Shown piece after piece: positions 12,114 to 22,826 of a stretch of 64,000 nucleotides of DNA. The stretch comes from Pelodera strongyloides (lineage: Eukaryota > Nematoda > Chromadorea > Rhabditida > Rhabditidae). The stretch is from NCBI GenBank assembly GCA_036852015.1, contig JAANDG010000201.1, positions 1 through 64,000 on the forward strand, in the 5' to 3' direction. The translations under genes and the position numbers were made by a program. Every line of letters starts with the position of its first letter. Within the stretch, counting starts at the first letter, position 1. The notes below the pieces were generated by a model. That model saw nothing but the letters and a program-made list of their open reading frames with translations, was not told where the DNA came from and made no database searches.

Positions 12114-12185
12114 TTGGACGAGTGGGGGTCGAACCCACGACCTCTGGATTACCGGTCCAGTATGCTACCCCTACACTACCGCCAC
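12114..12185 (-). tRNA. tRNA-like sequence, left arm (probable pseudo-tRNA)
   Basis: Mirror of the right-arm sequence. The anticodon stem is CTGGA/TCCAG with loop CCGGTAA, and the T arm is GTGGG-TTCGACC-CCCAC. The D-arm segment (GTGTAGGGGTAGCAT) is one base shorter and has a T-to-G change relative to the right arm. With standard geometry the anticodon would be GGT (Thr). C at position 33 and two mismatches at the top of the acceptor stem argue against a working tRNA. Confidence 0.55.
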
Positions 12186-12290
12186 CCACACCCAACTTTC
12201 GTTCTTGCTAGCGACTTGTGGTGCTATGCGCCCACTGTGTGTTGCAGGCGAGCCGTATAAGTCGCTAGCAAGAACGAAAGTTGGGTGTGG

Positions 12291-12363
12291 GTGGCGGTAG
12301 TGTAGTGGTTAGCATACTGGACCGGTAATCCAGAGGTCGTGGGTTCGACCCCCACTCGTCCAA
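12291..12363 (+). tRNA. tRNA-like sequence, right arm, anticodon GGT if standard
   Basis: 73 nt fold as a near-standard cloverleaf: acceptor GTGGCGG/TCGTCCA with the top two pairs mismatched; D arm GTGT/GCAT; anticodon arm CTGGA-CCGGTAA-TCCAG; T arm GTGGG-TTCGACC-CCCAC containing a perfect B box. A T-run (ATTTTT) follows 11 nt downstream and could end Pol III transcription. C33 instead of U33 and the weak acceptor top make it more likely a tRNA-derived retroposon head or pseudogene than a working gene. Confidence 0.6.
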
Positions 12364-12406
12364 TACCCCAATTTTTCGTTCATGCAATCAAACTAATATT
12401 AAAAAA

Positions 12407-14283
12407 GTTGGCTTAAAAGGAACGAAACGAATGGCAACGCTTAGAAACAAGCTCAATTCATGCGCTCTCAGATCACACGTGCTCATCTGTCACAGCTGCA
12501 AGCACTATGAAAAGGTTTAGGTTTCTCATTAGTGTCTAGTGGACACAACTGAAAAGATTAGTGTCAAAGGCTATGCAGCTTTACCATGCAGCTGCATGAT
12601 GGGAGTGAAACTTTTCGTCATGTTTGTAGTTCCCCTATAATGAATCCTTCCCTAAATCGTATTTTCCACTATAAGGCGATGAATAAACCAAATTAAAGCT
12701 TTTAGCTGGGTAAGTACTGTGTATCTCATTCACACACCTCTGAGAAAAACTTTTTGGTTATGTTTTGGTCCCATTGCTATAAAGCATATCAAATAAATAC
12801 TATGGTTTTTACGAAGAATACCAATCGGTTGATGCAACCGGCATATATCGCATGCTGACTGATGGATGGTAGCAATGGTCTATAATAGTATTCGATCATT
12901 TTTCAAATAATTCTCAAGTCGTTTATTGCACCAATGGCAATACTCAACTAGATGTTATCTTCCTCGCGCACGAATTATGATTTTGCCATGGTATTACGGT
13001 AAGATGTAGTGTGGCAACAGCTGGATACAAGGACGGTTGAGCAGGATTGGTCAATATGGACACACTGGTTCAAAAAAACACCCCCTCGGAATTTAGCGAC
13101 TGGTGAGACTACACGGCCTTGTCAGTCTTTGAAGCAGATTAGACAAGCAGATCTTCTAATCATTTGATGAAATAATACCTCACATTTTTTCACCAAGGGC
13201 AGGCTCAAATTTTTTCAGCTTTTTTTGTATAGTCACGAAAAGGGTATTCCCTCCTTTCGAACGAGAGGTTTCTTTGGTGGTGTAGCTTTAGCATCATAAT
13301 TGATAGAACATTTTTTACCCACAATGTATAGTCTTGCAAAGCAACCTGTGTCAGTCAGTTGCTTTGTTAATTGCCGGCAATTAACATATTAACGTGGGTC
13401 GCTGTTCGATAAGATCTGAGATCTTAGGAAGAGGAAAGGACCCTACACAGAACATAATCCGGATCTCCTCCCACTGGCATAACAGCGGAAGAATACAAAG
13501 AAAACGAATTAATGTTTTTGCGTCCATGTGTTGTAAACAACGAGGGTCATTTGCGCGTGTTGATGCGAAACAAATTCTGTTTGACATCATCCACTGATAG
13601 TCGTACGTATCGAAACTTTTAACATTTTTGCTGGGAGTAATGACATTTCTGCACACAGCTCATCGCCCATTTCCGCTTAAGAAATCTAGATATTTGCTCA
13701 CAGTAATGGATACATGCACTGGTTTCTCGTGTTCATTACGGGTCAATTTATCATATTATGTATGTTTCAAGGTTGACCGGGTCTTGTTCGTCTGCCGCTT
13801 GGCACCTGTCTTCCCCTAATGATCCTTTCATCAACCCCCGCACCCGACATTCTGACTTGTGTTGCGCAAGAGGGGCAGCGCGCTCGTTTCCACACCCATT
13901 AGTTATTAGTTACCATAATGCCGCACCTTTTGAACTCTTCAATTTGGGAAAGCGTCGTGGAGATTATTACAGCGAGCATCTCAGAACTCGGCAAGGATAA
14001 TAACTCAATGTTCAGTACTAGCAAGCTTTTAACGTACTAAACGTGATTTTGAGGAAAATAAATAATTCCTGATAACTCACTGTTTTTCATAGTCACTGAA
14101 GTCAAAATGGAAAGCACAGCCTCAATGATTTACTCCATGACCTGCTTTCAACCCAGCGTCAGTCGACGGATCGAAATCTCAGTGGCGTATCTCCCAATAG
14201 TAGGGGACTCTTACAGATTTCATCTACACTAGAGAAACATAATTTCCCGATGCAAACTTGCACTATTGACATATTGAGCAGAA
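12407..14283. other. Intergenic, no gene recognised
   Basis: Also present at 49,614-51,491. It contains a perfect 20-bp palindrome at 13,365-13,384 and, just before it, a hairpin (GCAAAGCAAC / GTTGCTTTG, 13,337-13,364). ORFs at 13,381-13,656 (minus) and 13,758-14,000 (plus) are open in both copies but have no recognisable motif. The duplication is so recent that their conservation means little. Confidence 0.5.
13337..13384. repeat. Stacked inverted repeats with 20-bp perfect palindrome
   Basis: GTTAATTGCCGGCAATTAAC is a perfect palindrome at 13,365-13,384. It is preceded by an imperfect hairpin with arms gcaaagcaac and gttgctttg. Identical in copy 2 at about 50,545-50,592. It could be a protein-binding site or a foldback remnant; function unknown. 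Confidence 0.8.
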
Positions 14284-16082
14284 ATGCACGACAAAGACCT
14301 CAAGCCAGGATATCTACTCGTAATTATATTCGCATGGATAATTCCCTACATCTTTGTGAGTGTTTTTCTTACTATTAACATTAGCAATGTGATTTTTTTT
14401 AGCAATCAATTTTTTTCATAATATGACCACTAGAAAAATTTTTTTCTATGCTTCGTAGTAAAAGAGTGTATCGTAGAGTGTAAACCATCCGTATCTAGTT
14501 GCTATCTGATTATCCTTTTAGCTGGCCAACTACTTGGAGCGAGCACTACTTCCATTCCGTGCCCTTTGCTACACCCAACCTGATCTATTGTCTGTGGAAC
14601 CCTTAAACAGTATGGAAGAAGAATGCATAAGAGCATTTCATCCGAATAATAAGCCAGATCCGGAGTGCTATTTGCATAAGCCCGCAGCTAGGATAATTAA
14701 ACCATCACTTGACACGATCAAGCAAAGTTTCAACCAAGTCATCGTCGTGCGGTAAGACCCATGTCCGCTTATATATCGTGTTTCTTGAGATCATGACGTG
14801 ATGCTGCAATCAAATTTTTATCGAAGTTAAAGATTTTAAATAGAGGCTACTGGCTTTGCCGCAAACTCTCAAATTGTGCTTAATTTAGGACAGCACCGGC
14901 TTCCACGGATTATCGGGAATTTATTCGCACCACATGGAAAACTCACTTTGCAGATATCCCGGTTATTTTCGCAGTAGCAAAGAAAGGTAAGTTTATTTTC
15001 GAACAAATATTTTTTATTGGGTTACGTGGTTATTTTGCGATTGCATGCACAATAGGTTGCTCTATCAGACAATTTCTTTCAGACGGTGTCAATCTCAGTA
15101 AGGAAGCGACGCAATACGATGACATAGTTCAATTTGACTTTATTGATTCATACTACAATTTGGCATATAAGATGATGTCAATTTATGGATACGTGCTCGA
15201 GGAGTTACCCTTTGTGGAGAATATCATTGTGGTTAACGACGATGTGATTGTTAACTCAACTGCAATTAGAAACGTGGGTTCCTAGTTTGTCCTTTCTCCG
15301 TTCTTAAAGTTCCTCCGTACACAGTCATTCATCAAGCTTAGTAGTCTGGCAAGCTCGTTTCCTTTAGCATCTATAACGTTTGGTAGCGATCCGTTATGTG
15401 GACAACATATTATAACAATACGAGGCATCAATAGGGATTCGGCGTTAATATATTTTCTTTGAAGCTCCCCACAGACAGTCCAAATGTGCCTTGGGTACTG
15501 GGTAAGGTATCGAGAGGATATCCCAGGCTATGGATGCCATGGCTTACATGGCATGTGCCCGGATCGATGTATTCGCATATGTGTTATCCACTGTTCACCC
15601 AGGTTATGATCATTTTTGATTGGTACTTTCATGACACGCTGTTTGGAAGCACTGATCTGTTAGTTACCATAGCTAGATAGTGATCATTGTTTGGCTTGAA
15701 CGTACATGCATTGGTGCCATAGAACACTATCTTAACAACTTTACTTATTTAGGGGTCATCATTCATCATATCCAAAGCGGCGGCCACAGTTTTACTACAA
15801 AAGATCTGCAGGTTTCCGAATATTCACTTGGGTACGTTTGCATAAACTTTATTGAAAATCCATGGACAGTGACGAGGACAATCTTTTTGACTGTACATGT
15901 CAAATGTTTCAGACGATATCCAGATGGGTGTGATGTGCTCGTGTCTTGGTATTGAACAAAGGCACAATGAAGGATTCGACCATCATACTTTCGATCAATT
16001 TGTCGTTTATCACTATCAATACTCAAGACACTCTGCTGATTACCTACGAACTATCTGGAGTGGATCACAACTTGATCTCTAA
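14284..16082 (+). CDS. GT31-family (beta-1,3-galactosyltransferase-like) glycosyltransferase, copy 1
   Basis: Seven exons: 14,284-14,355, 14,522-14,751, 14,889-14,986, 15,083-15,273, 15,465-15,602, 15,753-15,831 and 15,913-16,082. They total 978 nt (325 aa) and every join keeps frame. It is a type II membrane protein: short cytoplasmic tail, TM at about residues 8-26 (YLLVIIFAWIIPYIF), then a lumenal domain. GT31 landmarks in order: FIRTTWK; a DSYYNLAYKM block; the metal-binding motif region VVNDDVIVN (DDD-like, with N first); KVSRGYPRLW; the GSSFIISKAA block; and DDIQMGVMCSCLG near the C-terminus, equivalent to the ED-G catalytic motif. Such enzymes add hexose or HexNAc in beta-1,3 linkage in the Golgi; the exact substrate cannot be told. 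The acceptor of exon 5 (tttgaag) is atypical. Confidence 0.85.
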
Positions 16083-16757
16083 AACGAATAAACAATTGAA
16101 TTGTTGCTTTGCACTGTAAAGAAGTCACTCAAAACACGCAAACATACAAATATACGTAAAACATTTATTAAAAAATATCACAGCAGTAACTGGAAATCTA
16201 TGTATATGAATGACCAAAAAAGCATTGGCATGCCATGGAGACTACTATTGAACAACATCAAAGTGCTAATGCTTAAAAATGCAGTGTAACTGAAGATTGA
16301 CTCAACAAATAGTAAGGTACGTAGTGGTGCTCATAGTGTATCAGTCAAACTTCTTGTTGGGATAATACAAAAGTACGACTAAGAATAGAGCTCAAAGATG
16401 CCCGACAAAGTAAAGCCTAGGGTAAAAGTGCAAGTTGAACATTTGAGAAAAGAAATATATTAAACACCTGACCTTATAAATAAGGTTCTATGGAAGGAAA
16501 ACATGCTGGTAGAGGGGTGATTGAAAACCCGAACATTGCACATAATCGGTGACAAACATTGCAATGATTCCCAACTAGTAATAACGTAAATGATAGGGGG
16601 AATAAAATATAATAAATAGGTAAAATACTGTTTGCAAATAACAGGAAAACAAAAAAAAGCAAATCGGGCAGCAAATGTCCACAATTCAGGATTTCATTTA
16701 AAAGAACACAATATTTCAATTTGGGGTATCTTATCGACTATTGTTCCGCACTCACAA

Positions 16758-19700
16758 TTAATCAACCTTAACGGACGCGTAGATCTGACGAACGAATATG
16801 AATGTAGCAAGGAAGCCGATGGTACCTGCAATGGTTTTAAAGGATTTTAAAATAGAAGACTTTAAGGGATTACATAAAGGATTTTAAAATAGAAGACTTT
16901 AAAAATAGAAGAAATAGAAGTCCATCTTTCGATATCTCGTAAAGTTAGCAGAAAGAAGGTAATGCTTACCTGAAGCCAGGAAGAAGAGGAACACAAAGAT
17001 GGAGGTGTAGGAGAAGTAGAGAATGGTGGATACGACTCCCGAGATGGTCAGCTTCGAAGTAAAGTAGTGTACACAATAGGCGAACAGGTAGACTGCAGTG
17101 AAACCAGACGTAAAGAACGATCTCCACCACCAGTGGTAGTCCTAAAAGAGTTTCCGGTACAAAGGTAAATTGGTTGCTGAAACGCTTACCTTCTACAAAG
17201 ACCTTGAAAAGAACCAGCAGAACAATCAGTTACGTACACAGTTCTAACAAAGAATACGCCTCAAGAATGTAAACAAACCTCGGCGCACAAGTGGAAATAG
17301 GCAAGCAGAATGGTGGCTTCCGAGCACGTGATGATCAGGATAAGATATACCAGGAAGAGGAAACCAAACATGTAGTAGGTCTGGTGCGCCCTGAAAGACA
17401 AGTTATCAGCAACTGAAAAAATACACTGTTAAGATCGCGTGTCTAAATTATAAAACTTACCAAATTGAGTTAAGAATGAAGAACAGTTGAATGAAAATAC
17501 ATCCGAAAGGAAGGATACCACCCATTAGCATTCCGGGGAACGGCTTCGTGTAGAGTGTCTGCTCCGGGACCTGAAAACAAAAGCACTGTCAATGATCAAC
17601 TAAATAATTTGGAGTATAACACATACCTCAAACATCAACTTCTTGATAAAGTCACATGTTTAATGTACAAATGTAGGCTTGTAGTGATACACAAAACGTA
17701 CAAAAAGCTATAAAAAAGGACCTGTCTAGGGATCTGGTTGGTACGAACGGGGTGCTCGATGGCACGTTTCTTGAATCCAAAATAAGCTCCAAGGAAAGTC
17801 ATCGGAGTAGCGATGAACAGCCAAAGTGACAGCAGAGCGATCAGAGTTCCAAATGGAACGGCGGCAGACGAGCCCTTGTACCAGAGGAGCAGGTTAGTGA
17901 AGAAGAAGACGGAGAACAGAATTCTACAATGAACATTTAAGAAAACTTTGCATCCACAACACAATTATATAGGAAGGAACAGTCAAAGAAACTATGTAAT
18001 GATAATGCAACGTTATAATTTGAAATAGAACGTACCCGGGTACGAAGAAGCTAGTCAGCATGACGTTGGTCTTCCAGTGTACCCCATGGAAGGTCTTGTA
18101 GAGTCGGGCAGAGACGTACCCAGCAGCCACGCCGAAGATCACATAGAACACAATTCCGAATGTGATGAGGGATCCACGATTCGCCGGAGAGAGGAATCCG
18201 AGGCATGCGAACACTGGAAATTGCAAAATAAAGGTATTCAGGGAAAAATCGAATTATCCTTCAGAAGCATCACAAATGAAGACCACATACCCTCTCACTT
18301 ACAGATTCAACAAAAAAGTGCGACGTTATACAGTACTCACCGAGGGTAATCGATACCATCATAAGTACTTGGGCACCGGATCCGACGAATACGGAAAGGA
18401 ACATAGCATTCTTCGGAGATCGGAACACGTCACCGTGAACCAACTTCCATCCGAATTCCTCTTGGGCATCCTCCTAAAATTGTTGATTAAGGGAACTGAA
18501 GCGAATAAGAAAATGTGGTATCCTTGGCTTGTTACCCAACTTCATTTTTGTGTCCTTCGGCCCTGAACGTTTCGTTTCTGTTGTCAACAAAAACAAACTT
18601 CTACCCATTTCATTCGTATAGCAACAATACCAGTGATCATTGAAAAAGTAACGCTTGTGAGAATAAAATTGTTCAAGTGATCGGCAGCCACTGCCCATGC
18701 AAATGCATATGTCACCCACCTCAGTGTCGAGTTGATTGTAGCGTGCGATGTCTCTATGAAGGGTTCTCATAAGGATCATTCCCACCATTCCGGAAAGGAA
18801 CAACACAATGACGACTGAATTCATGATGGAGAACCACTGTATGTTGGTGTGGGGAACCGAGTTGAGGATGTAGTCCCATCGAGACGACCACTTGATATCA
18901 GTCTTCTTAAAAGATAAACCGTAAACACTTGCGACTGACAACTGGTTCTGAAGAACACAAACGATCGGAAAATAAAATATATCTAAAGGATTTCTCATAA
19001 CTAGAAAACATAAATACGCATTTAACTGTCAACGTGTTCTTGAAATAAAAACGTCATCCAGGGGTTCCTGCATACAGCAACATAGTCATTAGAAAAAATT
19101 TCTAAACCCTACCTCCCATTTCACGCTGTAAGTGTAAACAATGTCGGATGTTTTATCGCCGGCCTTGATTGCCAACCCGGGGGCCGATGCAGAACAGTCG
19201 AGTGAGGTAGGAGATGAGTGCTTGATACTGCGAGGCTCCACCATGATCGAAATAATACGGCCGCCGACCTGAATAAAAAAGACTGCAATTTTTCCTCCAT
19301 AAAGCGTTATTGGGTAGAAAGAGCCGTGTAAGTTCCCCTCTCCACAACGTAAGATATATGTACCTTCTCATCAAGGAAATTCGGATCCTGGCTCATATCC
19401 CTGTAGTAAATCTTGATATCGACATGGTTGAACAAGTAGTAGCTGTCGGGCGACGTATAGTATTTAGTCTGAAAAACAAACAGTAAAAAAAGCTAATAAA
19501 GGGAACCGAATAAGAAAGTGGTGGGGCGAGAACTATATAGCTGATATAACCTAACTTATAAATTCACAAAGAGTTGATAACTAATCCAATTTTATTAACT
19601 GGTGGCACAGTGTCAAGAATGCTTGCTGATTATGTTTAGTTTGGCGAACAGTAGTAAATGCGCGTATGTACATTTATGATGAGCACAGACAAGCGCAATT

Positions 19701-20821
19701 ACTTTCGAGAAAATGACCACAATGTTAGACAGAATAAAATATAATAAACAAGAAATAAGTCACGTACATCGAGAACACAAGCGTCATGTTGCACACCGTC
19801 AGGACCCACATAGCATCCCATTGGGAAGCCAGTATTACAGACCTTCACGTCTTGCTGACTATTGAAACAAAATGTGACGGGCATATTATCCACGATCCTG
19901 AACGATATTAAGTGTAAGCTCTACTGCGCAATTTTTCACCGGTCATGTGGATGTGGTTTACACTTGTTATTCTACATTAAGCATGTTCACGTATATGGCC
20001 ATAATACAAATTATGGGCGAATCTCCCCACAGGAAACTAATGGTCAGTAGGTTTCACAATTGAAGTGCTGAACAATAAGGAGGTAGAGCAATAACTACAA
20101 TCAACTAACCAATGATGTTGGTAGTTGAGCTTCATTCCCTTTTGCAACAGTCGCAATTTCTCTACATCGTCTTTCGTGCCTTGGAACTTTTTGTCGCAAA
20201 GAAGAGAGCAATTCTTGGTCTCCAAGAAATTGATCTAAACAAACATTGTTAAATTTGTGTTCTTTCTTCTCTGTTTCTTTTTTCCCAATACACTACGAAT
20301 ATGCATTAAACATGCATATTGTTAGGCCCTCCTAATCAATACGCGTTTGACACACACCAGACACTGTTAACATTTCATCAACCTTACGCTGTAAAACTAA
20401 GGACTAATCTACCCAATAACAATTAAAAACAAACTGGTTAGAGCAAAACTCTTGTATACTGGGAGAGCTTTATGGAAACTTAAGACAACACGTTTTCTGT
20501 AAGTTGAAAAAGCACCTTACCTTATATGGACTGGGCCGAATTCGCTCTCCGAATAAGACTTGTCCCAGATTTTCAACGGGAGATTCATTTTCCGATCCAA
20601 CACAAAAATCAAAGCTGAAAATGATACAATACAGGAAGAGGCATCCACTATTGATTATGCTTCCCTAATATGAGCAAAAGCAAAAAAGCACTACTTTGGA
20701 AACTGAAGCGTCAAAAACCCCAGGTAGTAAACATGTCAAACCTGTGATATTCGTATGGGATCACGCTTCGGTCGGAGTCCAGTCGGTTTACAAAAAGTGG
20801 AACGACGCTTGGACATGTGTT
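16758..20821 (-). pseudogene. TM9SF2-type nonaspanin, copy 1, lacking exon 1 (5' truncated at duplication junction)
   Basis: Exons 2-15 match copy 2: 20,742-20,821, 20,521-20,614, 20,110-20,234, 19,768-19,897, 19,364-19,468, 19,113-19,268, 18,720-18,905, 18,341-18,473, 18,036-18,213, 17,722-17,923, 17,461-17,570, 17,279-17,390, 16,970-17,141 and 16,758-16,825. Coding sequence is open in all of them. Exon 1, with start codon and signal peptide, is missing. The duplication junction at 20,958 lies in intron 1, about 140 bp upstream of exon 2, and beyond it is arrestin sequence. Without start or promoter this copy is probably dead, unless read through from the arrestin promoter (see findings). 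Confidence 0.9.
16836..16920. repeat. Short tandem repeat in TM9SF last intron
   Basis: Two copies of aaaggattttaaaatagaag about 35 bp apart, plus shorter gaaatagaag pieces. Also in copy 2 at 54,044-54,128. It lies between exons 14 and 15; no function evident. Confidence 0.8.
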
Positions 20822-20957
20822 CTAAAAGGAATCATTAAGAACCGATAAGAAGAAGCACATAAACAGTATAAAATATTGGTCAGGCTGCCACATATAACAC
20901 ACAAACGTTTGCGAAGTCAGTTCCTGTCATTTTTCACGCATCATTATACAATTACAC

Positions 20958-20959
20958 AG
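20958..20959. other. Duplication junction: TM9SF intron 1 fused to arrestin intron
   Basis: Left of this point the sequence matches 58,166 and leftward; right of it the sequence is unique and belongs to the arrestin gene. The join reads attacaca|gaaaataa with no filler that can be recognised from one side. Both genes point leftward, so arrestin 5' exons now lie upstream of TM9SF exons 2-15 on the same strand. Confidence 0.9.
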
Positions 20960-21098
20960 AAAATAAAAAAGATTAAAAAAGAAAATAAAGCAGTGCACAT
21001 AAATATTTGGAAACCGTACTGTTTCTTCTGTTTCTCGCCAGACGACTGCTCGGATGACGTAACCACTGTCTTCAGTTCGTAGTCAACACCACAAGGTG

Positions 21099-21646
21099 TG
21101 TTTGAACTAGGTTCAACGGTGGAAACAACGGTGCCAGAATCTATTTATTGGCTCAAGAATGTAAGGCAAGGAAACAGGGAAAGCTTGACGTCTTCTTGGT
21201 CTTCTGAGTCCGAAGGGATGGGGGGCTCACAGGCCTCTCTGCCAACTCCAAGTGACGGGGTTTCGTTCCTCTACGTCACTGGCCACTCCGCCACGCGTCC
21301 ATACGCCAACCACTGTCCAGGGGCCATACAGTTTGGAGCGGATCTGTTAACCGCGATCAGACTTATGGGCTCTGTCAGACCCTAGGCAGTTTATAGGAAC
21401 TCTGCCAACTTGTGCGGGTATTTTAGAGAGGACGCCCGCCTCTTGGTAGAGCTCTGTCACCAGTGCTTCCACAATCTCTAATCTTAGTCAACAGTATTTA
21501 TACATAAGTTAAGAGGCTAATACAGTACGTAATTACTGTGATTGCATAAACATCGTCAATACTAGACATAAGTTACAACTATGTTTTAGACTACGTTTCA
21601 TAGATAATTCTCTATATTTCTATAGTTGCAACGTAGAGTTGCAACA
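21099..21646 (-). repeat. LTR (3' LTR in element orientation)
   Basis: 548-bp terminal repeat identical by eye to 22,279-22,826. Its plus-strand edges carry palindromes: TTGAACTAGGTTCAA at one end and TTGCAACGTAGAGTTGCAA at the other. A 95-codon plus-strand ORF within it is antisense to the element and is repeated in the other LTR; I do not regard it as a gene. Confidence 0.9.
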
Positions 21647-22123
21647 CTCCCAAACGAGAAGATTCCAACTTATATGGTAGTTCATTGAAGACTATCTTCA
21701 TCCTCTAACTAACAAACGAGAATATTTCTAACTATAATTCTCTGATACGATGTCTCCCAAACGTGTCTTTAACTGATTATTTGCAACGTATTCGATAGTA
21801 TCGTATATGTACTACCAATCAAGCGCTTCAGTTGATCGTATGCAAATCACATACTCATTTTCTTGCTTTTCAAATGTGCGCAGCACATCCTCCCAAGCAA
21901 GAATTTTTTTTAAATAGATGATTCTGCCATATTCGGATTATGAACTAATTACGTAAACTGCGCTTTGTCATTCTATAAACTGAGACCATATCCGTCTTTC
22001 ACACTATCCTTTACTTTGACAGTACTCGCACTCACGTTCACAACTTCGCCTTTCATACTGAGGAATGTTATGAGATAGAATGAAGATGAGAGATAAAGCT
22101 TGAGATGAGAATGATTTGATTGT

Positions 22124-22243
22124 GGGAGTAGGACTCCCGTGTGACCACCTGTTAGGTCACCCTGGCCATGACCACCTGATAGGTCATACTGGTTTGTGAC
22201 CACCTGTTAGGTCACCCTGGTTTGCAACCGCCTTCTCGGTCGC
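22124..22243 (-). other. Array of five covarying hairpins next to the LTR element's primer-binding site
   Basis: H1 GGGAGT-agg-ACTCCC (22,124-22,138), H2 GTGACC...GGTCAC (22,141-22,160), H3 ATGACC...GGTCAT (22,168-22,187), H4 GTGACC...GGTCAC (22,196-22,215), H5 GCAACC...GGTCGC (22,224-22,243). H2-H5 repeat every 27-28 bp with 8-nt loops. The stems change in a pairing-preserving way: G-C to A-T at the outer pair in H3, T-A to C-G at the second pair in H5. The one odd H5 pair becomes a G-U wobble only on the minus strand, the inferred genomic RNA strand. Position 35-155 nt past the primer-binding site resembles a retroelement leader, where packaging or dimerisation signals sit. Confidence 0.75.
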
Positions 22244-22278
22244 TATGGAATAACTAGGTTCTGGAGCCGCGGTCGCCA

Positions 22279-22826
22279 TGTTTGAACTAGGTTCAACGGT
22301 GGAAACAACGGTGCCAGAATCTATTTATTGGCTCAAGAATGTAAGGCAAGGAAACAGGGAAAGCTTGACGTCTTCTTGGTCTTCTGAGTCCGAAGGGATG
22401 GGGGGCTCACAGGCCTCTCTGCCAACTCCAAGTGACGGGGTTTCGTTCCTCTACGTCACTGGCCACTCCGCCACGCGTCCATACGCCAACCACTGTCCAG
22501 GGGCCATACAGTTTGGAGCGGATCTGTTAACCGCGATCAGACTTATGGGCTCTGTCAGACCCTAGGCAGTTTATAGGAACTCTGCCAACTTGTGCGGGTA
22601 TTTTAGAGAGGACGCCCGCCTCTTGGTAGAGCTCTGTCACCAGTGCTTCCACAATCTCTAATCTTAGTCAACAGTATTTATACATAAGTTAAGAGGCTAA
22701 TACAGTACGTAATTACTGTGATTGCATAAACATCGTCAATACTAGACATAAGTTACAACTATGTTTTAGACTACGTTTCATAGATAATTCTCTATATTTC
22801 TATAGTTGCAACGTAGAGTTGCAACA
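22279..22826 (-). repeat. LTR (5' LTR in element orientation)
   Basis: 548-bp terminal repeat identical by eye to 21,099-21,646. In the element's orientation it is followed at 22,278 downward by the TGG-starting primer-binding-site candidate. Confidence 0.9.

Larger units (their letters stand above)
12035..12394. mobile_element. Palindromic tRNA-derived insertion with 12-bp target-site duplication (copy 1 only)
   Basis: This 360-bp insertion is flanked by perfect aatattaaaaaa copies at 12,023-12,034 and 12,395-12,406. Copy 2 has one aatattaaaaaa (49,602-49,613) and no insert. Two arms of about 135 bp (12,083-12,217 and 12,259-12,394) are inverted repeats around a 41-bp spacer, and each arm carries a tRNA-like sequence. 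The left side has about 48 extra bases outside the arm. A long TSD and tRNA content suggest a retroposed or SINE-like origin, but a head-to-head palindrome is unusual for that class. Confidence 0.85.
1..20958. repeat. Segmental duplication, copy 1 (right end of unit 1)
   Basis: This block is repeated in the same orientation at 42,488-58,166, nearly base for base. Gene X, the RTE 5' end, lin-32, the GT31 gene and TM9SF exons 2-15 appear in the same order in both. The offset changes stepwise (42,487, then 42,349, 37,564 and 37,208) because of discrete indels: a MITE and a tRNA palindrome only in this copy, a 266-bp segment only in copy 2, and a 4.8-kb deletion only in copy 2. Similarity stops at 20,958 (copy 2: 58,166), inside TM9SF intron 1. 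The left edge lies outside the window. An uncollapsed haplotype joined by the assembler is the main alternative to a real duplication. Confidence 0.93.
21099..22826 (-). mobile_element. Short non-autonomous LTR retrotransposon (TRIM-like) inside arrestin exon 5
   Basis: Two direct repeats of 548 bp (21,099-21,646 and 22,279-22,826) appear identical, begin TG and end CA, and flank 632 bp without gag/pol. Read on the minus strand, the base after the upstream LTR starts TGGCGACCGCGGCTCCAG, a primer-binding-site-like sequence with the hallmark TGG. A purine stretch (TTTGGGAG) abuts the downstream LTR as a polypurine tract. The 4-bp duplication AGGT (21,094-21,097 and 22,827-22,830) matches the uninterrupted arrestin exon. 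LTR identity implies a recent insertion. Small size and lack of coding make it TRIM-like. The clade of the autonomous partner is unknown. Confidence 0.88.

Noticed and set aside
15370..15430. Possible extra GT31 exon (FGSDPLCGQH)
   Set aside because: No GT donor in the right phase. Exon 4 joins exon 5 at 15,465 directly and the total length is then a multiple of three.
18162..18566. 134-codon plus-strand ORF, open in both copies
   Set aside because: Antisense to TM9SF exons 9-10, and conserved only because the duplication is young.
21098..21385. 95-codon ORF repeated identically at 22,278-22,565, which could suggest a duplicated gene
   Set aside because: It lies inside the LTRs, antisense to the element's inferred orientation. 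Identity comes from LTR identity, and no domain is recognisable.
22124..22243. Hairpin array read as a CRISPR-like repeat array
   Set aside because: Units are contiguous palindromes with no unique spacers, and they sit inside an LTR element of a eukaryote.
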